Below the pieces are notes generated by a model, which saw nothing but the letters and a program-made list of their open reading frames with translations, had not been told where the DNA came from and did not search any database. Source: Neomesorhizobium sp963726065 (GTDB lineage Bacteria; Pseudomonadota; Alphaproteobacteria; Rhizobiales; Rhizobiaceae). From it: a stretch of 64,000 bases of DNA. A program made the translations under genes and the position numbers. This document shows, piece after piece, positions 48,384-57,939 of the stretch (position 1 is the first letter of the stretch; every line of letters starts with the position of its first letter). The stretch is taken from the NCBI GenBank assembly GCA_963726065.1, contig CAVSAU010000007.1, forward strand, positions 124,001 to 188,000, written 5' to 3'.

Positions 48384-49172
48384 ATGAGCGACAAACCGAA
48401 GGTCGGCCTCTTCGTAACCTGCCTGGTCGATCTGTTCCGACCCTCCGTCGGCTTTGCCGCATTCAAGCTTTTGGAACAGGCGGGCTGCGCCGTGCATGTG
48501 CCGATAACGCAGACCTGCTGTGGCCAGCTGGCCTACAATTCCGGCGACCGCGCCGACACCCGCGCGATTGCCGAAAGCACCATCCAGGCCTTCGAGGAAT
48601 TCGACTATGTGGTGGCGCCGTCCGGCTCCTGTGCCGGCATGTTGAAGAAACACTACCCCGGCCTGTTCAGAGGCGATGCGGCCTGGGAAGCGCGTGCCAA
48701 GGCATTCTCAGCAAAGGTATATGAATTAACGCGCTTCCTGGTCGATGTGCGTGGCATCAGCGCCGTCACCGCGAAAACCGAGGCCACCGCCACATATCAC
48801 AGCTGCCGGCCAGATACCCCCGGCATCGACGGATCGCCGCGCACGCTGCTGGCCTCGGTCGAGGGACTGACGCTGATCGACATTGGCAGTCCTGACGCCT
48901 GCTGCGGCCTGGGTGGCGGTTTTCCGATGAAATACCGGGCGCTCGCCGACGCGGCCGGCGAGCGTCAGGCAGCTGACATCGAGGCTTTCGGGGCAGAACT
49001 CCTGCTCTCCTCGGATGTCAGCTGCATGATGGGCATCGCCGGCAAGCTAAAACGGCAGGGCTCCACGATCGCCGTGCGGCAGGTGGCCGAAGTGCTCGCG
49101 GGCATGGCGGATTTGCCACCCATTGGCGTCCGCGCAGGCTCGCGGAACGCCGCTCCCGCCGGGGGCCATTGA
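48384..49172 (+). CDS. lldE: LutA/LldE-family Fe-S (CCG-domain) protein
   Basis: About 262 residues; ATG 48348 is an alternative start. It has two cysteine-rich CCG domains: TCCGQLAYNSGDRADT near residue 45 and CCGLGGGFPMKY near residue 175. In LutABC this subunit helps oxidise L-lactate. Here the pre-CCG segment reads YHSCRPDTPG instead of the usual HDSCxxLR, and no LutB or LutC gene follows. It overlaps lldD's possible TTG start. Confidence 0.82.
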   Translation: MSDKPKVGLFVTCLVDLFRPSVGFAAFKLLEQAGCAVHVPITQTCCGQLAYNSGDRADTRAIAESTIQAFEEFDYVVAPSGSCAGMLKKHYPGLFRGDAAWEARAKAFSAKVYELTRFLVDVRGISAVTAKTEATATYHSCRPDTPGIDGSPRTLLASVEGLTLIDIGSPDACCGLGGGFPMKYRALADAAGERQAADIEAFGAELLLSSDVSCMMGIAGKLKRQGSTIAVRQVAEVLAGMADLPPIGVRAGSRNAAPAGGH

Positions 49173-49195
49173 ACAAAGAGCTTTTAGGGAAAACG

Positions 49196-50356
49196 ATGGG
49201 CGCGATACTGGAAATCAACGACCTGAAGAAGCTGGCTGAGCGGCGCGTGCCGAAGATGTTCTTCGACTATGCCAATTCGGGCGCCTGGACGGAGAGCACC
49301 TACCGGGCGAACGAGGAGGATTTCGCCAAGATCAAACTGCGGCAGCGCGTATTGGTCGACATGACGGACCGTTCGCTGGCTTCGACGATGATCGGCGAGG
49401 AGGTGACAATGCCGGTGGCGCTGGCGCCGACAGGCCTCACCGGCATGCAGCACGCCGACGGCGAGATGCTGGCGGCCAGGGCCGCGGAAGAGTTCGGCGT
49501 GCCGTTCACACTGTCGACGATGAGCATCTGCTCGATCGAGGACATCGCTTCGGTGACGAAAAAGCCGTTCTGGTTCCAGCTCTACGTGATGCGCGACCGC
49601 GATTTCGTGTTGAACCTGATCGATCGGGCCAAGGCCGCCGGCTGCTCGGCGCTGGTGCTGACGCTCGACCTGCAGATCCTCGGCCAACGCCACAAGGATT
49701 TGCGCAACGGCCTGTCGGCGCCGCCCAAGTTCACGCCGAAGCACATCTACCAGATGGCGACACGGCCACGCTGGTGTCTCGGCATGCTGGGCACCAGGCG
49801 GCGGACATTCCGCAACATCGTCGGCCACGCCAAGGGGGTCGGCGACCTGTCGTCGCTTTCGGCGTGGACGAATGAACAGTTCGACCCGCGGCTGTCGTGG
49901 GACGACGTAGCGTGGATCAAGGAACGCTGGGGCGGCAAGCTGATCCTGAAGGGCATCCTCGACAAGGAGGACGCGCTGATGGCGCAGAAGACCGGCGCCG
50001 ACGCCATTATCGTCTCAAATCATGGCGGCCGCCAGCTCGACGGCGCGCCTTCGTCCATCTCGGTTCTGCCGGAAATCGTCGAGGCGGTCGGCGACAGGCT
50101 GGAAGTGCATCTGGACGGCGGCATCCGCTCCGGCCAGGATGTGCTGAAAGCGCTTTGCCTGGGCGCCAGAGGCACCTATATCGGGCGGCCGTTCCTCTAC
50201 GGGCTCGGCGCGCTGGGCAAGGAGGGCGTCACGCTGGCCCTGGAAATCATCCGAAAGGAACTCGACATCACCCTGGCGCTGTGCGGAAAGCGCAACATTC
50301 AGGATGTCGGGCCTGATCTATTGTACAGAACCGTTGCAAGAGAAGCCGTGGCATAG
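49196..50356 (+). CDS. lldD: FMN-dependent alpha-hydroxy-acid dehydrogenase (L-lactate dehydrogenase, LldD type)
   Basis: 386 residues from ATG 49196, with AGGGAAAA upstream (a TTG at 49169 is possible). The active-site motif SNHGGRQLDG carries the catalytic His276. FMN-binding segments are VHLDGGIRSGQDVLKALCLGA and the opening YANSGAWTESTYRAN. It oxidises L-lactate (or a related 2-hydroxy acid) and hands electrons to the membrane quinone pool. It is third in gntR-lldE-lldD and intact. Confidence 0.93.
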   Translation: MGAILEINDLKKLAERRVPKMFFDYANSGAWTESTYRANEEDFAKIKLRQRVLVDMTDRSLASTMIGEEVTMPVALAPTGLTGMQHADGEMLAARAAEEFGVPFTLSTMSICSIEDIASVTKKPFWFQLYVMRDRDFVLNLIDRAKAAGCSALVLTLDLQILGQRHKDLRNGLSAPPKFTPKHIYQMATRPRWCLGMLGTRRRTFRNIVGHAKGVGDLSSLSAWTNEQFDPRLSWDDVAWIKERWGGKLILKGILDKEDALMAQKTGADAIIVSNHGGRQLDGAPSSISVLPEIVEAVGDRLEVHLDGGIRSGQDVLKALCLGARGTYIGRPFLYGLGALGKEGVTLALEIIRKELDITLALCGKRNIQDVGPDLLYRTVAREAVA

Positions 50357-50359
50357 AGA

Positions 50360-51109
50360 TTGATCGATCAAGGCATCCATTTCCTCGACGCAAGGGGGCC
50401 GGAAGGCATCCGCATCTACGCGATCGGCGACGTGCATGGCCGGCTCGACCTCTTGCGCAAAATGCATGAGGCAATCGCCGAGGACCTTTCGCATCATCCG
50501 CACCGCGACTGGCGCGTCATCCATCTCGGCGACTATGTCGACCGCGGGCCGGACTCGAAAGGCGTTGCCGATTTCCTGATCGCCGCGCGCAAGGCCGACA
50601 GCCGCATGCAGGCCATTGCCGGCAATCACGACATCGGTTTTCTCGAATTCCTGGCGCGGCCGAGCGCAGAGGGCTTGTTCGCCCATAATGGCGGCGGCGA
50701 AACAGCGCGTTCCTACGGCGTCGCCATCGATTTCTGGACACCTGGCGGCTTGCGCGAAGGTCATGCGGCCTTGCTTGATGCGGTGCCGGACAGCCATTTC
50801 GCCTTCTATCGCAGCCTCGGCCGCCATCTGTCCTTCGGGGATTTCTTCTTCTGCCATGCTGGTATCAAGCCCGGCATCGCACTCGGCGACCAGGACCCGG
50901 ACGACCTGATCTGGATCCGCTGGGATTTTCTCAACTATTCCGGCTTGCACCCGAAGGTGATCGTGCATGGCCATACGCCTGAGGCCGATGTCGAGGTGAT
51001 GGCCAACAGGGTGAATGTCGACACCGGCGCGTGGAAATCCGGGCGCCTGTCGGCGCTCGTCATCGATGGCCCCGAAAAGCAGATTCTGGCAGTGGCGGGC
51101 GATGCCTAA
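50360..51109 (+). CDS. PPP-type metallophosphoesterase/serine-threonine phosphatase
   Basis: 249 residues. The dinuclear-metal motifs are in order: GDVHGR at 23, GDYVDRGPDS near 56, GNHD near 90, and HGHTPEADVEV near 198. These place it in the PPP family of bacterial protein or dinucleotide (ApaH-like) phosphatases. The start is TTG 50360, 3 nt after lldD's stop, so it is likely transcribed with the lactate genes. The substrate is unknown. Confidence 0.87.
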   Translation: MIDQGIHFLDARGPEGIRIYAIGDVHGRLDLLRKMHEAIAEDLSHHPHRDWRVIHLGDYVDRGPDSKGVADFLIAARKADSRMQAIAGNHDIGFLEFLARPSAEGLFAHNGGGETARSYGVAIDFWTPGGLREGHAALLDAVPDSHFAFYRSLGRHLSFGDFFFCHAGIKPGIALGDQDPDDLIWIRWDFLNYSGLHPKVIVHGHTPEADVEVMANRVNVDTGAWKSGRLSALVIDGPEKQILAVAGDA

Positions 51110-51265
51110 TGCATGGCGCCCGAAAGTGTCCTCGGTTTCGGCAGAAGCGACACACACAGACAAGAAGCTGCAGCGCCGCCGCCCAATCCCATTCGGCGCG
51201 ACACGCTGTAAGCATTTTGCAGTCAGGTGGATTCACCTGGCGTTGCTTAAATGCAAGAAAATTTT
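51107..51265. repeat. Intergenic mosaic element, modules A then B
   Basis: 51112-51207 is module A (GCGCCCGAAAGTGTCC ... CCCATTCGGCGCGACACG). 51208-51265 is a partial module B (AGCATTTTGCAGTCAGGTGG, with palindrome CAGGTGGATTCACCTG). Both modules recur at 56864-57062 in the reverse order. Confidence 0.65.
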
Positions 51266-51406
51266 CTAACGCGTCAGCGCCGTTACGCCGTAGCCATCGA
51301 CGACGGCATGCCCGGTGGCAGCATCGGCGGTGTAGATCGCGACGCCCCAGGCCGTGATGGCGAAGAGCATGAAGAAGGACAGGAGCGTGGCTCGCAAGGG
51401 GGTCAT
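51266..51406 (-). CDS. Small membrane protein (46 residues)
   Basis: From ATG 51406 the frame reads MTPLRATLLSFFMLFAITAW and continues GVAIYTADAATGHAVVDGYG to VTALTR and stop. It has one clear membrane helix (LLSFFMLFAITAWGVAIY) and a short polar tail. The stop is the first bases after the mosaic repeat on the other side. The ribosome site is weak (GAG just before ATG). No family is recognised. The 268 nt between it and the next gene (51407-51674) show nothing. Confidence 0.5.
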   Translation of the reverse strand: MTPLRATLLSFFMLFAITAWGVAIYTADAATGHAVVDGYGVTALTR

Positions 51407-51674
51407 CTCGGTTTCGGCTTCCTGAACTTCTTACACGAACACGGTTACGAATCGGTTTCGCTTTGCAACAACCAACGAGATAGGGAGGGAATTGGTTGCA
51501 TGCGGACGAGCGGCGCCCTTCTATGCGCCGGCACGGCGGAAAGCCAGCCTCGAATAGGCAGTGTTCCACATCAAATCGTAGACGTGATTATTATGCCACG
51601 CTGCTGCATCCCCGAGGGCTGCGGACGCCTCGGAGAACGCACCGCATTTGCAACCCACAGCGCGGCACTCGGCC

Positions 51675-52430
51675 CTACAAACCAGTCGAAACGACCAGCT
51701 TCGAAACCGGCGGGGCATTTGCCCCGGCCGGGTGGATCGTTGCCACCCAGGCCCTGGCGAGCGCCAGGCCAATGGCGTCGGCGACGGGCCCGTGTCGGGC
51801 TGCCTCATCCACGAACGCTGCAATCCATTCGGGATGGCGGTTGGCGATCATCTGCGCGAATGTCTCGTTCCAGTGACGCACCAGGGTGCGGTCGGCCTCG
51901 AAATGGAACTGGATGCCATAGCCGGCGCGGCCGACGCGAAAGGCCTGGTTGTTCGCGACCGCGCTGCCGGCGAGCCGCACCGCTCCATCGGGCAGGCTGA
52001 ACGTATCGTCGTGCCACTGGAAGATCGGAAACTCCTCGGGCACACCGCCAAGCACCGGGTCGCTGGCGGCCTCGGGCGCCAGCGCAACGCGACACCAGCC
52101 GAATTCTTCTGCGCCGCCGATCTGGTTTTTCCCGCCGTAGGCACGGGCCAGCAATTGGCTGCCGAGGCAAATGCCAAGCACGGACTTTTCGGCTTCGACA
52201 TAGCTGCGCATCAATTCGAGCAGCGCTGGAATGTAAGGATAATTCGCGTCGTCGAGCGCGTTTTGGCCACCGCCCAGCACAACAAGCGCGTCGTGCTCTT
52301 CAGCGGTTTGCGGCAACAGGCCGCCGCGGTGCGCGGTGCGAACGTCTATCTCTGCGCCTGCCTCTTCGAGCGCGACGCCAACCTGACCGAGCAAGGTATC
52401 GTCGAAATTCTGGACAACAAGAACCCGCAT
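51675..52430 (-). CDS. Class I glutamine amidotransferase-like protein
   Basis: 251 residues from ATG 52430 behind AGGAG (a GTG at 52433 is adjacent). The nucleophile elbow is GICLGSQLLA with Cys88. The catalytic His lies in GIQFHFEAD with the Glu two residues on. The LGGGQNALDD segment fits GMP-synthase-like amidotransferases. No partner synthetase is adjacent, so it may be a stand-alone amidase acting on an unknown gamma-glutamyl compound. Confidence 0.85.
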   Translation of the reverse strand: MRVLVVQNFDDTLLGQVGVALEEAGAEIDVRTAHRGGLLPQTAEEHDALVVLGGGQNALDDANYPYIPALLELMRSYVEAEKSVLGICLGSQLLARAYGGKNQIGGAEEFGWCRVALAPEAASDPVLGGVPEEFPIFQWHDDTFSLPDGAVRLAGSAVANNQAFRVGRAGYGIQFHFEADRTLVRHWNETFAQMIANRHPEWIAAFVDEAARHGPVADAIGLALARAWVATIHPAGANAPPVSKLVVSTGL

Positions 52431-52502
52431 CACACTCCTGACATGAAAAGAGGCGTGCGAGCAGTATCATGAAGGCCGTTTTCCAGCCAAGAAAGAAGCT
52501 CT

Positions 52503-53150
52503 ATGCCACTTCAGAACCGTGTCGACCCCTTCGGCCAGATCCATGCGGTGCCGGAACGCGGCATGTTCCTGGGCAATCGCGGCATCATCCACGACCCGGA
52601 GACGAAAACGCTGCTGAAAAAGCGCTGGGCCTTGCCGGCCTGGATCATCTGCGTCTGCGAATTCAGGGGCCGCAGACGCGAGCCGATGGGCCGCAACCGG
52701 CCGGGCGGCAAGCCGGGTTGGACCGAGCTGTTTTTCATGGACGAGGTGACCGCGCTATCGGCCGGCCACCGGCCCTGCTTTTACTGCCAACGCGACAGGG
52801 CGAGGGATTTCGCCGCGCGGTTCGGGCATGCGTACGGTATCGCCGAACCGCGGGCGCCGCAGATCGACAGGCGGTTGCACAAGGAGCGGTGGGCGTCGGG
52901 CGGCGCCGGCAAGGCGCTGGAACCCGGCCAACTTGCAGGCCTCTCGGACGGGATAATGGTGGCCGCTGGAAACCATACCTACGCGTTAAAAGATGGCACG
53001 GCGTTGCGCTGGAGTTTTGCAGGCTATGGTGTGCCCGTCGCCATCGAGTCCCTGCCGGCTGACCGGCTTTTACTGATCACGCCTCCCACGACCGTCGCCG
53101 TACTCGCAGCCGGCTACCCGCCGGTATGGCATCCGACCGCGACGCAATGA
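52503..53150 (+). CDS. Conserved hypothetical protein with a CxxC motif
   Basis: 215 residues, soluble, no signal peptide. Recognisable stretches are the opening VDPFGQIHAVPERGMFLGNR and a basic segment, then SAGHRPCFYCQRDRA with a CFYC pair and the C-terminal GYPPVWHPT. I do not know the family; the CFYC motif next to His and Arg could bind metal. It lies 71 nt before rsmE in the same direction. Confidence 0.7.
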   Translation: MPLQNRVDPFGQIHAVPERGMFLGNRGIIHDPETKTLLKKRWALPAWIICVCEFRGRRREPMGRNRPGGKPGWTELFFMDEVTALSAGHRPCFYCQRDRARDFAARFGHAYGIAEPRAPQIDRRLHKERWASGGAGKALEPGQLAGLSDGIMVAAGNHTYALKDGTALRWSFAGYGVPVAIESLPADRLLLITPPTTVAVLAAGYPPVWHPTATQ

Positions 53151-53221
53151 GGTTGCTTACGCACGGCCGAACCGAAAGAAGGTATTGACCGGAGGCAACG
53201 CCTAAAGCATGTCTCCAGCCC

Positions 53222-53964
53222 ATGCGCGCAAACTACAGGATGCAGCGGCTTTTCGTGCCGCACGACCTCGCCCAGGGCCTCGAAATCGAGGCCGATGCCG
53301 CAGCAGAGCCACTATCTCGCCAATGTGCTGAGGCTCGGCGAGGGCGCGCAACTGCTTCTCTTCAACGGCCGCGACGGCGAATGGCTGGCGCAGGTCGCAG
53401 CCGATTGCGAAGAAGCGCGTGACGCTCGCCGCCGGTGACGCAGACACGCATCGCAGCCCGCGCATCCCGATCTCGTCTATTGTTTCGCGCCGCTGAAACA
53501 GGGCCGGCTCGACTATCTCGTGCAGAAGGCGGTGGAGATGGGCGCCGGCCTGCTGCAGCCGGTGATCACGCAGCACACGCAGATGTCGACGGTCGGCATC
53601 GACCGGCTGCGGGCAAATGTCATCGAGGCGGCCGAGCAATGCGGCATTCTGGCCATCCCGCGAGTTGCGCGAGGCGGTCAAGCTCGACCGCGTGCTGTGG
53701 GAGTGGGAACCCGGGCGGCGGCTGATCTTCTGCGACGAAAGATGCTGAAACCAACAATCCCGCTGCCGATCCTGAAAACAATCGCCGAGCCGCAAGCTCG
53801 GCCTGCTGATCGGCCCGGAAGGCGGCTTTTCGGAAGACGAACGACGACAGCTGCGCGCGCTGCCCTTCGTGACGCCGATTCCGCTCGGCCCGCGCATCCT
53901 GCGCGCCGACACCGCGGCCGTTGCGGCTCTTGCCGTCATCCAGGCGACGATCGGGGATTGGTGA
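53222..53964 (+). CDS. rsmE: 16S rRNA (uracil-1498-N3)-methyltransferase RsmE (frameshifted consensus)
   Basis: About 245 residues corrected. It starts MRANYRMQRLFVPHDLAQGL. The SPOUT methyltransferase core is readable in pieces: VQKAVEMGAGLLQPVITQHT, then LGLLIGPEGGFSEDERRQL and LGPRILRADTAAVAALAVIQ. It methylates U1498 of 16S rRNA. At least five single-base breaks lie between 53295 and 53800. The reading ends IQATIGDW and TGA at 53964. Confidence 0.85.
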
Positions 53965-54116
53965 TTTGCAGAACGTCGGGCAAGCCCGGCAGCCCAACTC
54001 TACGGCGCGTCAAGGCAGATCAATCCTTGTTGAAGCCTCGATCAGGATTTTTCGCTTGATTGGCTACTGACATTTCGTCCATCTCACGCCACCATTCTGG
54101 CGGCCGGAGGACTTTC

Positions 54117-55494
54117 ATGGCGCGTGACACGACCGATTTCCGGCCCATCGAGAGCATCGACGAGCTCGTCGCGCTATCTGGCCGAAGGCAACAAGCCCAA
54201 GGACAAGTGGCGGATCGGCACCGAGCACGAGAAATTTCCCTTCTACGTCGACGGCAACGCGCCCGTGCCCTATGGCGGCGACGCGCGGCATCCGCGCACT
54301 GCTGGAAGGCATGCAACGCACGCTCGGCTGGGATCCGATCGTCGACGACGGCCGCATCATCGGGCTGGTCGAGCCGACCGGCCAGGGCGCGATCTCGCTG
54401 GAGCCCGGCGGCCAGTTCGAGCTTTCCGGCGCGCCGCTGGAGACGATCCACCAGACCTGCCGCGAGGGCAATGCGCATCTGGCCCAGTTGCGCGAGATCG
54501 CCGAACCGCTCGGCATCCGCTTCCTCGGTCTCGGCGGCAGCCCGAAATGGACGCTCGCCGAAACGCCGAAAATGCCGAAATCGCGCTACGAGATCATGAC
54601 GCGCTACATGCCGAAGGTCGGCACGCAAGGGCCTCGACATGATGTACCGCACCTGCACGATCCAGGTGAATCTCGACTTCGAGTGCGAAGCCGACATGCG
54701 CCGCAAGATGCAGGTGTCGCTGAAGCTGCAGCCGCTGTCGACGGCGCTGTTCGCCAATTCGCCGTTCACCGAGGGCCGCCCGAACGGCCTGCAGAGCTGG
54801 CGCGGCGACATCTGGCGCGACACCGACAACCAGCGCTCCGGCCTGCTCGAATTCTGCTTCTCGCCGGAATTCGGCTTCGCCGACTATGTCGAATGGGCGC
54901 TCGACGTGCCGATGTATTTCGTCATCCGCGACGGCCACTATCACGACGTGACGCACGTCACCTTCCGCCAGTTCATGGGTGGGGCGCTGCGCAATTCGGT
55001 GCCGCAGGGCGTGCCGACGATAGGCGACTGGGCAAACCATCTGTCGACGCTGTTCCCCGATGTGCGGCTGAAGCGCTTCCTCGAAATGCGCGGCGCCGAT
55101 GGCGGGCCGTGGCGGCGCATCTGCGCGCTGCCCGCCTTCTGGGTCGGGCTGCTCTATGATGAGGAGGCGCTCGACGCCGCCGAGACGCTGACCGCCGACT
55201 GGAGCTACGACGAGGTGCTGGCGATGCGCGATGCGGTGCCCGAAGCCGGCATCGGCGCGGAATTCCGCAATGGCAATCTGCGCGATGTCGCGCGCGAGGT
55301 GCTGGCCATCTCGCGCATCGGCCTCAAGAACCGCGCGCGCAACAACCGCGACGGCTACGACGAGACCAGTTTCCTGGCGCCGCTCGACGAGGTGGTGGCG
55401 CGCGGCACCACCAGCGCCGAGGAAATGCTGCAACGCCTTCCACACGCGCTGGGGCGGTTCGATCGAGCCGGTGTTCCTGGAATATGCGTATTAA
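54117..55494 (+). CDS. gshA: Glutamate-cysteine ligase (frameshifted consensus)
   Basis: About 457 residues corrected; GGAGG precedes ATG 54117 by 6 nt. It contains KWRIGTEHEKFPFYV, GLVEPTGQGAISLEPGGQFE and MYRTCTIQVNLDFE, typical of the plant-type GshA of rhizobia. It joins Glu and Cys in the first step of glutathione synthesis. Breaks are at 54173/54174 (gcGC-tat), 54282/54283 (gaCG-cgc, Asp/Glu), 54625/54626 (acGC-aag) and 55430/55431 (ctGC-aac). It ends WGGSIEPVFLEYAY, convergent with the VOC gene. Confidence 0.92.
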
Positions 55495-55871
55495 CGGGCG
55501 AAACTGGCGGCCTCGCGCAATTGGCAGGGGTTGCCGTCAGGGTCGGTAAAGTCTGCGATCGTTCCCCATTCGAAGCGGGAAGCGTGGACATTCAGGCCCT
55601 TTGAGCGCAGCTGCGCAACAGCTTCGTCGATGTCGACCACGTTAAATCTGATCGTCACCGGATTCTGTGTCGCCGTCTTGGGGGCGGCCGATGCAAGTCC
55701 ACCACGTTCTATCATCAGATAAGCGCCACCGAAATCGAGGATGCTCAGCGTTTGCGCCGGCTCGTTCTTCTCGAATTCGAGGCGAAGACCAACAATGTCG
55801 CGATAGAAACGGACGCAGTCCTCGTATCGCTCAGTGTGCAGGATGCAACCGTTTCTTTCGATCGCAATCAT
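55491..55871 (-). CDS. VOC (glyoxalase/dioxygenase) family protein
   Basis: 126 residues from ATG 55871 behind GGAGG. Two beta-alpha-beta-beta-beta halves: ILHTERYEDCVRFYRDIVGL and VTIRFNVVDIDEAVAQLRSK, ending ADFTDPDGNPCQLRE. The family spans glyoxalases, dioxygenases and resistance proteins; the reaction is unknown. It overlaps the gshA end by a few bases, tail to tail. Confidence 0.85.
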   Translation of the reverse strand: MIAIERNGCILHTERYEDCVRFYRDIVGLRLEFEKNEPAQTLSILDFGGAYLMIERGGLASAAPKTATQNPVTIRFNVVDIDEAVAQLRSKGLNVHASRFEWGTIADFTDPDGNPCQLREAASFAR

Positions 55872-55969
55872 GATGCCTCCGACTAGCCGAGTTCGCCATA
55901 AACTTGCATAGTGGCTCCCCAACGAAGTTTCGGATAGCGTGTTGGAATAAAACGTTGCAGGAGGATCCG

Positions 55970-56866
55970 ATGCTCAATCTGTTCGACATGCTGGCCAGTG
56001 CCCAGAACGGACAGGGCATCGAGATGCTGGCCAGGCAGTTCAATCTCTCGCAGCAGCAGGCGCAACTTGCGGTCGAGGCGCTGCTGCCTGCCTTCAGCCA
56101 GGGGCTGAAGCGCAACACCGCCGATCCCTACGGGCTCGGCTCGTTCATGACGGCGATGGCGAGCGGCCAGCACGCCAAGTATTTCGAGGACGCGTCGAAG
56201 GCCTTCGCGCCGCAGGGCGTCGACGAGGGCAACGGCATTCTCGGCCACCTGTTCGGTTCAAAAGAGCTTTCGCGCGCCGTCGCCAGCCAGGCCGCGCAGG
56301 CCACCGGCATCGGCACAGCAGGTGCTGCAGCAGATGCTGCCGGTCATCGCGTCGATGGTGATGGGCGGCCTGTTCAAGCAGTCGACCGGTCAGATGCAGG
56401 CCGCAGGCGGCTTCGGCGGCGGCAGCAATCCGCTCGGCGAGATCATCGAGCAGATGATGCGGCAAGGCGGATGGCCGGTGGCCAGCCGCAGCCGCGGCAG
56501 GCGCCGCAACAGCCGGCGAACCCGTTCGACAATCCGTTCGGCAAGGTGCTGCAGGACATGTTCGGCGGCGGTGCGCCCAGCAGCAGCAGCCACAATCGCG
56601 CCAGCAGGCGCCCAAAATCCCTATGGCGACAATCCGCTCGGCAAGATTTTCGAAGAGATGCTCGGCGGCGGGCCAGGCCGCGCCCAGCCGGAGCCCGAGC
56701 CGGCGCCGCAGCCGCGCGCCAATCCGTCCGGCCGCCCGCGGCAATCCCTATGACGATCTGTTCGGCAAGATGTTCGAGACCGGCCGCCAAGCAGCGCGAC
56801 GAATACCAGAAGGGCGTGGAATCGATCTTCGACCAGTTCACCAAGGGCATGGACCGGTATCGGTAG
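55970..56866 (+). CDS. DUF937 (YidB-like) protein (frameshifted consensus)
   Basis: About 297 residues corrected; AGGAGG precedes ATG 55970. The DUF937 domain occupies the first 110 residues (NLFDMLASAQNGQGIEMLAR, FNLSQQQAQLAVEALLPAFS). Glycine/glutamine-rich linkers with repeated NPFDNPFGKVL / NPLGKIFEEMLGGG / NPYDDLFGKMFE units follow. Breaks include 56317/56318 (acAG-cag) and a missing Gly wobble base after 56470. The function is unknown. The stop TAG is the first three bases of a mosaic repeat. Confidence 0.8.
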   Translation: MLNLFDMLASAQNGQGIEMLARQFNLSQQQAQLAVEALLPAFSQGLKRNTADPYGLGSFMTAMASGQHAKYFEDASKAFAPQGVDEGNGILGHLFGSKELSRAVASQAAQATGIGTAGAAADAAGHRVDGDGRPVQAVDRSDAGRRRLRRRQQSARRDHRADDAARRMAGGQPQPRQAPQQPANPFDNPFGKVLQDMFGGGAPSSSSHNRASRRPKSLWRQSARQDFRRDARRRARPRPAGARAGAAAARQSVRPPAAIPMTICSARCSRPAAKQRDEYQKGVESIFDQFTKGMDRYR

Positions 56867-57062
56867 AGCATGTGCAGCCAAATGGAATCATTTGGCGTTC
56901 GCACAAATGCGGCAAACAAGTAGTCAGAGAGCAGCGGGGGCAGGCAGGCCGGCGCGGCCTGATGTATCACGCCCGAAAGTATCCCCTGTTTCGGGACAAA
57001 CGACGTGCGCAAACAAGCTGCGGCGTGGCCGCCGAATGCCATTCGGTGCGACGCGCGGTAGC
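56864..57062. repeat. Intergenic mosaic element, modules B then A
   Basis: 56864-56935 is module B (TAGAGCATGTGCAGCCAAAT, palindrome CCAAATGGAATCATTTGG). 56960-57062 is module A (ATCACGCCCGAAAGTATCCC ... GCCATTCGGTGCGACGCG). It is the reverse module order of 51107-51265. Confidence 0.65.
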
Positions 57063-57561
57063 GCCAAAAGGAGAAAGCGCCGGGATTTCTCCCAGCGCCT
57101 CCCTGTCAATTCAAGTCCACCGAAATGGCCCTGATGTTGACGGCCCGATCGGTTCGTTTCCTTTTGAGATACGTCCGTTTCAGACCGCGCCCGCGCAACC
57201 GGTGAAGGCTTCGCTCAGCGCACCATCGAAAGCATTGTCCGGCTTTCATGGCAGCATCGGTCCATCGATCACGTTTGCAACCGTCTTCGATGGCTCCCCG
57301 TGGGTCTCCGACCATGCTTGCCTGCGACCGAAGCCGCCTGCTCGCCTGTCCGGCGCGGGCCTCAAGCTACCCCACGATTTCGATCCGTCGACCAGTCCGG
57401 GTCAATCAGTGGGACTTAAGTTGACCCGACGTTATGACAGGCTTTGCGTGACGCCAAGCCCGACGCCCCTGTGGAAAACGGGATTAACGGGCATAACCGT
57501 CGTTTAACCGGCGAAGCAGCCGACAGCGCCCAGGAATCCGGCTCGCCTGCCCGGAACAAAA
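57063..57561. other. Gap with an orphan minus-strand terminator and no clear gene
   Basis: The only firm feature is a leftward terminator at 57065-57098 (minus-strand stem GCGCTGGGA / TCCCGGCGC, GAAA loop, T-rich tail). A 69-codon minus ORF (57315 to 57106, starting MVGDPRGAIEDG) ends 8 nt before it, but its composition is very Arg/Lys-rich and I cannot support it as a gene. The rest to 57561 shows no RNA gene or repeat. Confidence 0.4.
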
Positions 57562-57589
57562 GAAAAAGCCCGGCCTCATGAGGCCGGGC
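57562..57589 (-). terminator. Terminator downstream of the DUF1127 gene
   Basis: A perfect 9-bp stem GCCCGGCCT (57568-57576) pairs with AGGCCGGGC (57581-57589) around CATG, with a run of five T on the minus strand. It lies 58 nt past the DUF1127 stop. Confidence 0.85.
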
Positions 57590-57646
57590 AGGAGTGCAGG
57601 CAACCGGCGGTGACCGGTGGGGAGTGTGGGGGGACGCCTGCAGTAT

Positions 57647-57939
57647 TCAGCAGACCCGGCGAGCAGCGTCTTCGCTGGCTTCGGCTCGCGCCTGCGCCAA
57701 TGCGTTGAGTTGCGCCGGTCGGATCGAAATCGAAGGGCGACCTGACCGCGACGTGGAGGTCTGCGCGGGTCAGGCCGATATCGGCGAGTTCGGCATCCGA
57801 CATATTGCCGAGGTGATAGAACTCGCGTCGATTTTTCCAGCGAACGGTAAAAGGTCGATACGGCATTCTTCGCACGCGTCACGAGAGCCGGGCGCGTCGC
57901 GGAATGGATCGCCGTGGTGCTGTGGTCGAGCGTGGTCAT
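57647..57939 (-). CDS. DUF1127 small protein (frameshifted consensus)
   Basis: About 97 residues corrected, from ATG 57939 behind AGGAG. The DUF1127 core is RREFYHLGNMSDAELADIGL followed by TRADLHVAVRSPFD. Two breaks (a Thr codon carrying both C and T before TTT-ACC, and a Thr codon carrying both C and G before GCG-CAA) reconnect it to the end QLNALAQARAEASEDAARRV. Short DUF1127 proteins in rhizobia bind RNA and affect phosphate, carbon and stress responses; this one is untested. Confidence 0.8.

Noticed and set aside
57106..57315. A 69-codon minus-strand gene before the orphan terminator
   Set aside because: Its composition is dominated by Arg/Lys/Cys from GC-rich frame effects, no ribosome site is evident, and no family is recognised; kept only as a remark.
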